NCBI GenBank assembly: GCA_900155495.1
Contig: FTLJ01000478.1
Location: 1 to 35,902, forward strand
Length of the DNA: 35,902 nt
Reading direction: 5' to 3'
Origin: Porogramme epimiltina
Lineage: Eukaryota; Basidiomycota; Agaricomycetes; Polyporales; Polyporaceae
This document shows positions 1-9,179 of this stretch, one piece after another; position 1 is the stretch's first letter; the number at the start of each line of letters is the position of its first letter. Position numbers and translations under genes: made by a program. The notes below the pieces were generated by a model. It worked only from the letters and a program-made list of their open reading frames with translations, did no database searches and was not told the origin of the DNA.

Positions 1-165
1 TCTAGCGCAGGATACGCGGAGAGGATATGCGCGGTGTGGAGCTGCAATGTTAGTATACGTTTCCCTCAGTCGGCGCTATATGGTAGGAGGCAAGGAGGAC
101 GACGACGAGTCATGACAGACGACGTGGCAGCACAAGCGCCGGCGGCGCACGGGCCAACCCCACAC

Positions 166-509
166 CTAGCGCTTGTGGACTTGTGCCTCCATCCTTCCGG
201 CGGGCGGCACGATCACACGGCGGAGCTCACTGTGCGACTCGAATAATGCGCGCACGTCCGCGGCAGAGGTTCTATATGGTATATCCTTGACGAGAATGAT
301 ACGGTCTGAATGGGGTAGTAGTCGTTGGCCAGGCTCAGCGTCCAGCAAAGACTGTGTTGCTCGAGGAAGGTCTTCGTCTCTTGAATGACATCATGTGTCT
401 CACGGTGAGCGCGAGTTTCACACTGGCGCAGCGCACTCTCCTCCGGATGAAGGATACCTGCCTTGGAGGCATTCGTGCGGTCTGTAATCGACGAGACCGC
501 CGCATCGCT
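166..509 (-). pseudogene. MRD1/RBM19 RNA-binding protein relic
   Basis: Translation of the minus strand from 509 gives a stretch resembling the linker before an internal RRM of MRD1 (RBM19 in animals), a multi-RRM protein of early pre-rRNA processing. Recognisable pieces are SDAAVSSITDR, SKAGILHPEES and HDVIQETKTFLEQ. The match then shifts frame between about 352 and 318 and continues as RIILVKDIPYRTSAADVR and LRRVIVPPAGR, a typical RRM strand-helix-strand start with an RNP2-like ILVKDIPY. The similarity stops around 195 and a TAG follows at 166-168. There is no intron signal at the frame change, and just upstream of 509 the frame has a TAG. It is therefore a fragment of a gene whose intact copy should lie elsewhere. 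The family assignment is from memory of MRD1 sequences, not a search. Confidence 0.72.
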
Positions 510-768
510 CTACGCCGGCCACAATGAAGGAAGGAAAGAAACATATGCTATATTCGCTACAACACTGGCAGTACGTACATTCACATACAATGGATCATCC
601 TTGGATGCGTCTGCGCGTCATGGAGCGTGCAAGGGTCCACAACCGAAGCCAAAACAGTACGAGGAACTAGAAACTCACCTAGGAAACTGTTCTATAGGCT
701 TGGGAAAAGTCTTGAAATCCGCCCTCCGTCCTCTTGCCGTCTCACGCTAGAGGGCATTACCGGTGTCA

Positions 769-828
769 GTATCGTATTAGGAGCACATAGTGGCGTTAGT
801 ATCCGATTAGGAGCCCATAGTGGCATTA
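769..828. repeat. 30-bp direct tandem repeat, two copies
   Basis: Two adjacent 30-bp units, 769-798 and 799-828, match at 26 of 30 positions. A partial third unit (GAGCCCATTAG) follows at 829-839. The block lies between the MRD1 relic and the truncated F-box/LRR gene, in sequence with no coding signal. Confidence 0.8.
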
Positions 829-894
829 GAGCCCATTAGAGGCGCCCGCCACTAAATTAGAGCTCATTCACGATTTGGGTTTTTCCTGATGTAG

Positions 895-1953
895 GTACCA
901 CCCTTGGGCTCTTCATCCACGAACTTGCCGGTCATTTCCCCAACTTACAAGAACTGTATCTCATTTACCTCGACTGGGTCATCACGAAGAGTTCCCCGTC
1001 ACCTCGGATGTTCGCAGCTACATCTGCGTTTGCTTCCGTACAAACACTCAAGCTCAAATGGTGTAGTTTCCCTTCATTTAGTGCAGTTCGCTACACCATT
1101 ATATCGTTACCTTCATTGACCGATCTCACGTTGAGTGGTATACAATGGCCGATTACCAGCGGACCAGTGCCGTTCCGCCGGCTCATTCAGAGTTCGCGAA
1201 AAACCCAGTTTCTCAAAAGAGTTCGCCGGCTTGATTTTTCGAACTGGAACAGGAATGCTACCTGCGATGAGCAAATGCTGCAATGGCTCTCAACTACCGC
1301 CTTGTCAGACTCTCTCACGGACCTCAGTGTAGGCTACAAGGACATATTTATGAAAGCTCCGGAGCTCTGGAAACACGTTGGCCCATTCATCACCCGACTT
1401 CGCATGCAAGCGGTGGACATTCTGGATAACAGTGCGTCACGTCTCAGATGCGACCCTGAATAGTAGAGCAGCCAAGACTTCACTAATGTATTGCACAGAT
1501 GATACCACGGCCGACTTTCTCCGCTGCTTCCCCCAACTTCAGTCTCTGGATCTGTCTGTGATCTTTCACTTATGTGAAGCGTTCGCAATTTGGGAGCCTG
1601 TAGCAAACCTCTTCTCTACAGCTCTACCAAGCGCACACCTCAAAACCCTTCATATTCTTCTTGCGCGGGGTGTCCCGTCAAAGAAGGAAGGCGACTATCT
1701 TTCGGATGGGATGGAGTCCGTGATCGGGAAACCGGAGATCCTCGAGCCGATATTCGAGACATCTTTCAAAAAGCTCATCTCGTTGTCCCTCGTAATGGTC
1801 TGTTTCTGGCCATCAGAACTCGAAGATAGGCTGGACGATCTTTATATTCACTTCTCTCACTCCGCAATCGAGGAAGCGTGGCGGAAGAAGCTGCCAAAAC
1901 TCTCTGAGAAGGTTCACTTAACCGTCCTGGTGCGTCACAAGCTTCAGGTGTAA
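895..1953 (+). pseudogene. 5'-truncated F-box/LRR-type protein gene
   Basis: An open frame from 895 gives HELAGHFPNLQELYLIYLDW and later SLPSLTDLTLSGIQW, FLKRVRRLDFSNWN, LQSLDLSVIFHL and HLKTLHILLARG. These leucine-rich segments are typical of the large, fast-evolving F-box-like families of Agaricomycetes. A 67-nt intron at 1432-1498 (GTGCGT to CACAG) joins the two frames exactly (D-N-N-D-T-T). The start at 895 follows a polypyrimidine tract and TAG, so this looks like an internal exon. No upstream exon with a start codon and F-box helix is visible in 1-860. Either a first exon lies beyond the left edge or, more likely given the neighbouring relic, the 5' end was lost. The stop is at 1951-1953. 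Such proteins normally present substrates to SCF ubiquitin ligases, but function here is not provable. Confidence 0.6.
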
Positions 1954-2411
1954 GCTGTCTGTTCTTTTATTCCAACTATGCAATCCGTTCACACTGCAAA
2001 TAGTAAACGGAAGACTGTGGTCAGTTCTCAACGGGTATAAAAGACGACGCACAGAGGGAGGCAGCGACCGGGCAGCCATGACGGCGCTACAACCCGGGGC
2101 GGATGGGCACTGGGCCCGTAGGGGGGCGCGCGAGGACATCGAGTGGCGGGTGGCGCCGATTTCCGCTAGGGGAGACGGTATCTCGACTAAGAGCTGATGT
2201 ATACGCGCCGTGTGTCACCGCGAAGGCTTTTGTTTTTCTTGCATGCGAGCACTTAAGGAGAGCTTCTCGGTGATCGATGTCTTTTTGAGGGCCTCCCGCT
2301 TTCGTCCCAGGCTGGCCATTATGTCATTTTCTCACGCATCCGGCCCTGCCACCGAGTCGACTCCGTCCTTGCCGGCGCCTTTTTACTCTGCTCCCAACGC
2401 CAACGACCACG
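1954..2411. other. Intergenic, upstream of the Spp2-like gene
   Basis: This is the 458-bp gap between the F-box remnant and the splicing-factor gene. A TATA-like GGTATAAAAG lies near 2034-2043, roughly 370 bp before the next ATG. I see no gene or RNA here. The last 100 bp are C/T-rich, as is usual for basidiomycete 5' leaders. Confidence 0.5.
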
Positions 2412-3806
2412 ATGGCCGAGAAGGTCTCCTTCACCGTCCGACGCCCCACCCCTGTATCCCGCCCCGAATCAGACTCCGACTCTTCCTCCTTCAAGGTTCC
2501 TGCTCTTCCTCGCCATCTCTCCGGCGCAAGCACTCCCAACAGTCCCCTTGTGCGCGGCAGCCCTCCCACCCGCACCTATAGTGAGCGCGACAGCTCAGAC
2601 GAGGACGGCTCCGAGGCTGAGGATGAGCTTGTGACGGCGTTCGACAAGTTCGGCGCGCAGCGGTGTGTCTCCCCCTCATTTGGCCCTCGTGCAGGTCCTC
2701 AACTCACAGCAGCTCGTCCCCACGGTAGCCTTCACGAAAGGCCAAAACCACAGGGCCCTCTGGTCATTCCCGCCCTCAAGAATCGCGACTGGCGCGAGCT
2801 AGCTAGAAAGCGCAAGCAGCTGTATGTCCCACCCAGCGCTGCCGCCGCGACGGGCGCAGATGGCTCCGTCGGTGGACTGGGCACCCGCGACACGATCAAC
2901 TCAGGCCCTCAAGCGTCGGGTCTGCAGATCCGCAAACGGGCCAAGCTCGAAGACGCTGACATGGACACCCCCATGTCCGACGCCGACACGGCTTCTACCG
3001 CCGCGGAAGCCACTCCAAAGCCAGAGGAGACTGAGGACGACAAGGCGCTCCGCGCGATCCTTGCCAGCGCCGCGTCCGGGGGCGACGGCGGGCTCGATGG
3101 CCCCCAGATCGACGTGATCCCCGCTCCGAGCGAAGATGATGCGTACCGGCAGGACGTCGAGGAGCTCCCCGACTCCGCGTCGCTCGCCGACTACGAGCGC
3201 GTGCCCGTCGCCCAGTTCGGCGCGGCGCTCCTCCGTGGGATGGGCTGGAAGGAGGGCCAGGCCGCGAGCCGCAAGCAGGGCAAGGGCCTTGTCGAACCGT
3301 GGCTCCCGCAGGCGCGGCCCGCGCTGCTCGGGATCGGCGCGAAGGAGCGAGAGGTGTTCGACGACGGGAGCAAAGGCAAGAAGGGCGCGAAGGCGAGGCC
3401 CGAGAAGCGGTACGTGCCCGTCGTGAGACAGGAGAGGGCTGCGGGGAAGGGTGGTGAAGGCGAACGGGAAAGGGACAGGGAACGCGACAGGGATGGGGGA
3501 AGCTCATCAAGGCCGCGGTCTCCGTCGTCGCGCAACGGCTCGAGGAGGCCGTCGCGCTCGCCTTCGCCTGGCCATCGTCGGGATCGGGACACTCGGCGGG
3601 ACGACCGTGATCATGACCACAACCGTCATCGGGGCAATGGACGGGACCGGGATAGGGAGGACCGACATAGGGACCGCGATGCGCGCGATCGCCGACAGGA
3701 CGATGATTATGACTCGTCTCGTAAGGATCGCGATAGGCGGCGCGATCGCTCACGTTCCAAGGACCGTTATGACTCGTCGAGGAGGCGGGACAAGGACAGA
3801 TACTAG
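2412..3806 (+). CDS. Spp2/GPKOW-type G-patch pre-mRNA splicing factor
   Basis: The single-frame model gives 464 aa. In yeast, Spp2 uses its G-patch to activate the DEAH helicase Prp2 at the catalytic activation step of the spliceosome; GPKOW is the animal homologue. Visible parts are an N-terminal SFTVRRPTP start, the conserved block PLVIPALKNRDWRELARKRK (about residues 115-135), and the G-patch region DYERVPVAQFGAALLRGMGW to RPALLGIGAKERE (about 258-315). A long Arg/Asp/Ser tail with RS and RD dipeptides follows, a composition common in nuclear splicing factors. No KOW domain is present. The ATG at 2412 has G at +4 and starts the conserved N-terminus. The stretch 2665-2712 (48 nt, GT to AG, a multiple of three) could be a short intron, because it inserts 16 poorly conserved residues after FDKFGAQR; both readings stay in frame. 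The gene converges on the Sec2-like gene. Confidence 0.9.
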   Translation: MAEKVSFTVRRPTPVSRPESDSDSSSFKVPALPRHLSGASTPNSPLVRGSPPTRTYSERDSSDEDGSEAEDELVTAFDKFGAQRCVSPSFGPRAGPQLTAARPHGSLHERPKPQGPLVIPALKNRDWRELARKRKQLYVPPSAAAATGADGSVGGLGTRDTINSGPQASGLQIRKRAKLEDADMDTPMSDADTASTAAEATPKPEETEDDKALRAILASAASGGDGGLDGPQIDVIPAPSEDDAYRQDVEELPDSASLADYERVPVAQFGAALLRGMGWKEGQAASRKQGKGLVEPWLPQARPALLGIGAKEREVFDDGSKGKKGAKARPEKRYVPVVRQERAAGKGGEGERERDRERDRDGGSSSRPRSPSSRNGSRRPSRSPSPGHRRDRDTRRDDRDHDHNRHRGNGRDRDREDRHRDRDARDRRQDDDYDSSRKDRDRRRDRSRSKDRYDSSRRRDKDRY

Positions 3807-4176
3807 TTCTCTCCCTAATCTTCCCCCTAACCCCTTAGAGTCCGTATGGGCCTGCACATGGTACAATATTGTTTGTATGTTTAGAGTCATGCTCGTTACC
3901 ACAATCCCCGCCGGACCGTTAGCCTTTTCGTAACATACCTGGTCTGGTCAAATGAAGTTGTCCCGCTATTTCAGGTTGCACAAGCGAAGCGGCGAGATGT
4001 TTGCAAAGCACATGCATTCGAAGCAATTAAAACATGATCATCCATTAGCTCGGACTACCTATCTCCGACCATCTACACACAACGTCCGCCAGTTACAACA
4101 AACAATGACCATATGCCATAGAAGATAGTTCATAGATACCCACCTTGACCCCTTCAAACCCACGAAAAGACATCGT
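3807..4176. other. Convergent intergenic gap
   Basis: This 370-bp gap holds the 3' ends of the Spp2-like gene (+) and the Sec2-like gene (-). It is richer in A/T than its surroundings, with AATTAAAA near 4024. I see no gene. Confidence 0.5.
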
Positions 4177-7100
4177 TCAGTGCACAGAGGCTCCCACACG
4201 CGCCCAGAACATTTCCTCCCGGAGGCGTACAAGTTCTTTGTACGTGCGGTCCTCCCACGACGCGTCACCCACGAACTGTCCGTTGTCCACCTCGTCCGCG
4301 ATCGCCTTCTCGGGCGCCGTCGGAGCGGTGTCAAGGTGCACCTCCTTCGAGGTGGCAATCGCGTCTGCCGGAGGCGCATCGTCCTCAGGGGCGACTCCAT
4401 TGACGGGCGCTTCAGGTACAGTGGGAGTGTCCGCGGCGGACTCTGCCACGACAACGGGCATCGGCTCAGGCTCCTCCGTCACCAGTGCGGGGACCTCGGG
4501 CAGTGCCGCCACCTCCGAGGGTACGACAGGCGCGTCCGGAACACTGGCACTGGTGTCTGCGTCGACTTTAGGCTCCTGGAGCTGTTCTGGCGCGCTCGGG
4601 ACAGACGCCTCTGTGGCGGCCTTTTCGTCTGCGGGCGCAGCTGTGGGTGCGACTGCGTCCGCGGGCGCGGGCGCGTCCTCTTTCGCAGGTCCAGACTCCT
4701 GGGCTTGCGGCGCGGGCACAGACGAACGCGCGCGTGCGGCAGCGCGTCGGGGGAGTGGTGGGGGCGCGGGAGAGCCCGTCCGCGTCGGGGTGTTGTCGTC
4801 CTGGTCCTTGACCGCAGCAGCGTCAGCTGGTAGAACGGGTGCGGGGGTGTCCGTCGGTGCAATTATAGGAGAGGCATCGATGACAGGAGGGTGCTCCGAC
4901 GTTGGTGTCTTTTCTTGAGGGGCAGGCAAGGGTTCCTCAGACGCGGGCAGGGATACCTCTACGACCGCAGGGGACTGCTCGACGGACGGCGCGAGTTCCT
5001 CCGTTGGTGTCGCAAACGACTCGTTCGAGGTCGCGCGGGATATGGAAGGGGGGATGGTGAGCTCAGGTTTCGGGAGCTCGGACTTCGGCGCGTCCGATTC
5101 GGCTTTCGGGCTCTCGGTGCCCTCGGTTTGTGAAGGTGCGCTTGCTTCAGCCTCGACGGGAGCATCCGTCGGCGGCGCAACGTCTACGTGAGCTGCCTCC
5201 GGCTCGTTGGGCTGATCCGCTGGCGCATCCGACTCCGTCGACCCATTCACTACGCCGTTAGCCTGTGGCTTCTGGTCTACCTCCGGTGTAGCCGACCTCG
5301 TCTCGCGTTCCCTGTTCCTCTTCGGCAGAGGCGGAGGGGTCGAAGACGTCGGCGGCGCCTGAACAGGAGCTGGAGATGACTCCCGGAACGGCGGCGGGAC
5401 CCGGTGGACAGTGCCTGATACAGACTCATTCTTGGCGTGGGCGACATTGGGATGCGCGGGAGGGGGAGGTGGTAGTGTCTTCCGCGACGGGTCGCGCGGT
5501 GGAAGCTTCGGCCGCGCGTCGTCTTTAGGCCGCACAGGCTCCGCGACCTTGGTGTCGGGCTCGCGCGAGCCGCTTAGGCTGCGCTGCATAGAGCCCCAGA
5601 GGGAGCCTAGGCCCATCTTAGATCGCCGTGGGGGTGGCTGGATGGGCGCCAGGGTGCGGTCATTAGAGACGACGCCATTCGGGCCGTCATGCTTCCTCTC
5701 GACACCGTTGACGCCCGGTTTAGAGACACCGTTGGTGAGGGTGGTCATGGGAGGCTCCTCCCAGATCTTCTCTACGACGCTTGTGCGCACGAATGCCCAC
5801 AGTGAACACGTTGCGCGAAGCCTGGACAAACACCACCCTGTGCAGCAGAGGGGATAGATCGCTTGACGAGCGGGCGTGCCTGGCTGTTGCGACGAGAGCG
5901 GAAGAGAGACGGGGAGACCGGAGGAAGTGGCTTCAAGGCGGAAGATGTAGACCGTTGAGGGAGGTTCCGTGATCGCGGTTCCGAACTGAGCGGAGTGTCG
6001 ATTGTGGGTTGAGAAGGGAATGGTGATGTCGCCTGAACGGACGTTCTTGAAGAGTGCTGTAGACCACGACGCGCTCTGCGCGCCACTGCGAGGGGTAGGG
6101 ACGGGTGTCGTGGGCGTGCTGGCCGGGGAGTCTGAGGAAGAATAGATGGGCATTCCGCAGAGGGCACAGACGACATGGGTATGATGAGAGTTGGCGGGTA
6201 TATTTGGTGGAGCCAGCTCCTCTAGCAGAGCCGTGAATTGCATGGGCTCCACCGTTAACTGACCGTTGTGGATCGCCGCAAGTACTGACCGCCTCGAGAG
6301 CCAATTCAGCGAGGGTGCAAGATCCAACCGCACAGTGGGATCCCTAAATCCTTGTCAGTACTAAGTCGCGATCAGAGCCGTGAATACTCACGAGTCCTCC
6401 GCAAGAAGCCTCGCTAGGAATGGCAACGTGAGGAGCGTTGACATTGCCGGTGGTTGAACGGACGCGGGCCTGATGGTACGGAGGTGGGACACAAAATTGA
6501 GGAATTCGTAGTAGGGGAGGTGGGTCGCCAGTAAACGTGGTCGACCAGGGCTCGTAGTTTCTGAGGTTCTTTCGACCCACTTGCCTTTGCCCATACGTAT
6601 GCGCATTACCTCCATACGCCGGTCCGTCTGCTCCTTCTCCGCTTCAAGTGCCTGCATCTGAGCTTGCAACGCGCCGACGACTTCCTCCGCACTGCGCAAG
6701 GCTCCTTCTGTCTCCTCCAACTTGCGTGAGCTTCGTGCCTCCGCGATACGCGCCTCGGCGACCATCCTGTTTGCCTGGTCGAAGAGACCTGCACTGAGGT
6801 CATCCAAGTCCTTCTCGATCTCCGCCCGCGCGCTCTCGGCCTGACCACGCCTTGCAGCCTCTTCCGTCGCCTTCTCCATGAGGCGGGTGAGCTCTGAGGT
6901 GACATGCGACTTCTCGACGAGTAAGCCAGTACTGAGTGCAGAGAGGTGTTGTGTGCGCTCCAGTTCCAGCTGGGAGACTTTGATCGTGGCTTGTCGGAGG
7001 TTGGAAGAAGTGACGTGGATCTCGTCCTCAAGGTCCGAAACACGGTCGTAGGAGCGCACCAGTTTGTTGTTAAGCTGTGACACTTGGGAAAAGAGGTCTT

Positions 7101-7287
7101 GTACTTGTGTTCGAAGAGAGTCGATGACCATAGCCTGGGCGTCGGGATCGGAGCTGTGGGACTGTAGCCGTGTATCTTGGCCGTTCGCGCCACCATGAAC
7201 AACGGTAGTCTTCTGTTCGAGGAGGTCTGCTTCGGCGTTGAGGTCGTGCATTTCGCTGTCAACGGATTCGGTGTGTGCGTGCGTCAT
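4177..7287 (-). CDS. Sec2-type Rab guanine nucleotide exchange factor
   Basis: Two exons, 7287-6392 and 6343-4177, encode 1020 aa. The 48-nt intron 6344-6391 has GTGAGT, a TACTGAC branch site and TTTAG, and joins LLAEDS to DPTVRLD. Sec2 activates the Rab Sec4 on secretory vesicles, so the protein should act in polarised exocytosis at hyphal tips. Residues about 40-250 form a long heptad-rich coiled coil (LRTQVQDLFSQVSQLNNKL and following), the position of the GEF domain. A conserved second block follows: LAPSLNWLSRRSV, then CALCGMPIY, VYIFRLEATSSGLPVSLPLS and TGWCLSRLRATCSLWAFVRT. The final roughly 400 residues are Pro/Ala/Glu/Ser-rich with PPPP stretches and appear disordered. The ATG at 7287 is the first in frame. 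The family call rests on the coiled coil plus the C-terminal block and is from memory. Confidence 0.85.
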
Positions 7288-7697
7288 TGTCGTCGAGGCG
7301 CTCTCTTCAAATGTGTGGTAGGGATGACGAATTGCGGGGAGTCGAAAGATTAGCAGGAGTCTCAGACAGTGCGCTGAAGTATTCTAGACAGGCCAGGTCA
7401 TGAAAGCAAAGGTGATGATGGGGACGTCGCAGAGTTCGACCAGAATGGGCGACGCCGGGTGCAAGCAAGGGCAGGCCACGCTTCTAATCCGCGCCATAAT
7501 AATCCCGATCAATCAGCCCTAATAGCTTACTTATTATTTGACTATCAACTCCTGCCCTCATTGAACATCTTGCCTTCGCATCATCATCCCACCCCAATGG
7601 CCGTTCAGACCCAAGTCCTCGCTAGTGAGGTTTCATTGATATTCTCTGCCATATTCGCTCTTACTCGTTAATCTCGATATTCTTCTGCCCCAAATTA

Positions 7698-7705
7698 TGA
7701 CGTCA
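7698..7705. promoter_or_regulatory. CRE palindrome TGACGTCA
   Basis: A perfect TGACGTCA, the binding site of CREB/ATF-type bZIP factors. It lies 411 bp upstream of the Sec2-like ATG and 434 bp upstream of the orphan membrane protein ATG. Use by a factor is inferred, not shown. Confidence 0.4.
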
Positions 7706-8059
7706 CGCTAAGTTACTACCGCAACGCCCCCCTCACGGTGGTGGCTTTGGCGGCTACATGACAATTAGCTTCTGGTAATCACTTCACTACTTTTACACGG
7801 TCTCGCCGCTCGGGCTCATGTCTCTCACCCAGACAAGTCCCCCGCCAGTGCATTCCTCTCATAGAGTACCGCTATGGGGCGTCATTGCCGATGACCAGGT
7901 TGGAACCTCCTGGTTCCCGGTGTCGTCGTCGACGTCGATGACACAGATCGACTCACCCCTCTGGTGCGCGTCGATCGGCCCCCTGGATCAGAGACATCGA
8001 TGATCTCACTACCACTCGGTGACGTATCTGTTGCAGTAAGACTTCCACACTCGACAAAG

Positions 8060-8065
8060 TATATA
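8060..8065 (+). promoter_or_regulatory. TATA-like box
   Basis: TATATA lies 74 bp upstream of the ATG at 8139, a plausible spacing for a fungal core promoter. Confidence 0.4.
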
Positions 8066-8138
8066 GCCCCAAATACGACTCGTTCTGCATGTCATCGTCC
8101 ACATTCTACCCCGCCCCCGAGCCTTACACTCTATCACC

Positions 8139-8926
8139 ATGAGCACTCACTCGCAGAACCTCAGACCGAATCACTCGAGCAGGCCTCTTCCCATAGACCG
8201 CCGGGGTGGTCGTCCGAGAGTACGTCGTTGGAGCGTATCGCTCAGGCAGGAAGCTAACTCATCGGCTCTTCCCAGGTCATGGCTCTGGGCATGGCAACTG
8301 TGGCAGCGAGCCTTGGCGCGTTCTGGTTGTTGCAATTTCGCGTGCAGAATCGTAGCCATACCTCATCCAATCCCGGGGAGGTGCCAACCTGTGAGTATGC
8401 GCCCCTCACGCCCTGCAACTCGTAGCCTGACGTTATCGTGAAGGGCAAGTTCGCCATGCTCAGCAGGTCTCTAAGGTCAACGATCACATGAGCAGTCCAG
8501 GCGGTGGAACGTCGACATCTGTACAGGGCACAGGACAACACCGGTCTACCGCCCCTGCCGATAAGCCAAACGTTGGAGATGTAGCCTCTTCTGAAAATGA
8601 GGAACCCGCGAGGAAGTCGTACTCAGACCCGCCTATCGTCGGCTCAATTATAACGTCTCTGGTGCAGGTAAGCTCCATCCATTGTGTCTTTCAGAAGTCG
8701 GAATGAAATGACGGTGAAAACTGCTCATAGGGTAACTCCGAAAGCACTACCAACGGAGGCGATCATGTAGGCCAGCCTGCTTCGACCCAGAGGCTCAACG
8801 ACCGTGGTGGAATATACACCAAGGTTAGTGAGTTTGGGGCTTGAAGATTCGCGTGCAGCGTCGGTCACAGCTTAACTAATTGTCGCATAGAACACAGACT
8901 ACAAGGACGGATATATGAGGAAGTAG
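8139..8926 (+). CDS. Orphan small single-pass membrane protein
   Basis: Five exons (8139-8219, 8276-8390, 8444-8667, 8731-8823, 8891-8926) join to 182 aa. The introns are 56, 53, 63 and 67 nt with GTACGT, GTGAGT, GTAAGC and GTTAGT donors, and all junctions keep frame. The ATG has a good CACCATGA context. Residues 1-27 are Arg/Pro-rich (DRRGGRPR). They are followed by one hydrophobic helix, MALGMATVAASLGAFWLLQF, at about 29-48. A long Ser/Thr/Gly-rich hydrophilic part follows, with SDPPIVGSIITSLVQGN, and the tail is GGIYTKNTDYKDGYMRK. The basic N-terminus before the helix could suit a mitochondrial or ER membrane anchor. I do not recognise a named family. The regular splicing and ordered tail make it a real gene, but function is unknown. 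Confidence 0.82.
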
Positions 8927-9085
8927 GCGGTGTTCTAGGACCCACCCCGGCGGAGGGTAGTACCGTAGTGGAACGCAGCTTGCGGCTTAGGTTGTGTCAG
9001 AATGGCAATTCCCAGTGTCTTCCTCTACAAAGTCCCATTATAACATGCTTGTTTCGATATTTGCCATTTGCAAAGGCGCAACGAA

Positions 9086-9166
9086 GGTGCTATAGTGTAG
9101 TGGTTATCACTCGGGATTTTGATGAACGAAGTTCCCGAAACCCAGGTTCGAACCCTGGTAGCACCT
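9086..9166 (+). tRNA. tRNA-Gln (anticodon TTG) with 9-nt intron
   Basis: The acceptor stem GGTGCTA (9086-9092) pairs with TAGCACC (9159-9165), and T is the discriminator. The anticodon stem CGGGA/TCCCG flanks a loop whose anticodon TTG is at 9119-9121. A 9-nt intron at 9123-9131 sits after position 37, the canonical site. The T arm is CCAGG-TTCGAAC-CCTGG, which also supplies the B box. The mature tRNA is 72 nt. The overall pattern GGTNCTATAGTGTAGTGGTTATCAC is that of eukaryotic tRNA-Gln. Confidence 0.95.
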
Positions 9167-9173
9167 CGCTTCC

Positions 9174-9179
9174 TTTTTT
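9174..9179 (+). terminator. Pol III terminator of tRNA-Gln
   Basis: A run of six T begins 8 nt after the tRNA-Gln 3' end, as expected for RNA polymerase III termination. Confidence 0.8.

Larger units (their letters stand above)
7288..8138. other. Divergent promoter region between Sec2-like and orphan membrane protein genes
   Basis: This 851-bp region separates two divergent starts. It contains a CRE-type palindrome at 7698-7705 and a TATA-like box at 8060-8065. An open stretch of about 90 codons near 7870-8040 has no start, no splice partner and no recognised similarity, so I do not call it a gene. Confidence 0.5.

Noticed and set aside
2995..3753. 252-codon minus-strand frame
   Set aside because: Antisense to the Arg/Asp/Ser repeats of the Spp2-like gene, with biased composition and no domain.
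4145..4918. 257-codon plus-strand Ser/Ala/Gly/Thr-rich frame
   Set aside because: Exact shadow of the Pro/Ala/Glu-rich tail of the Sec2-like protein. The apparent repeats come from the opposite strand.
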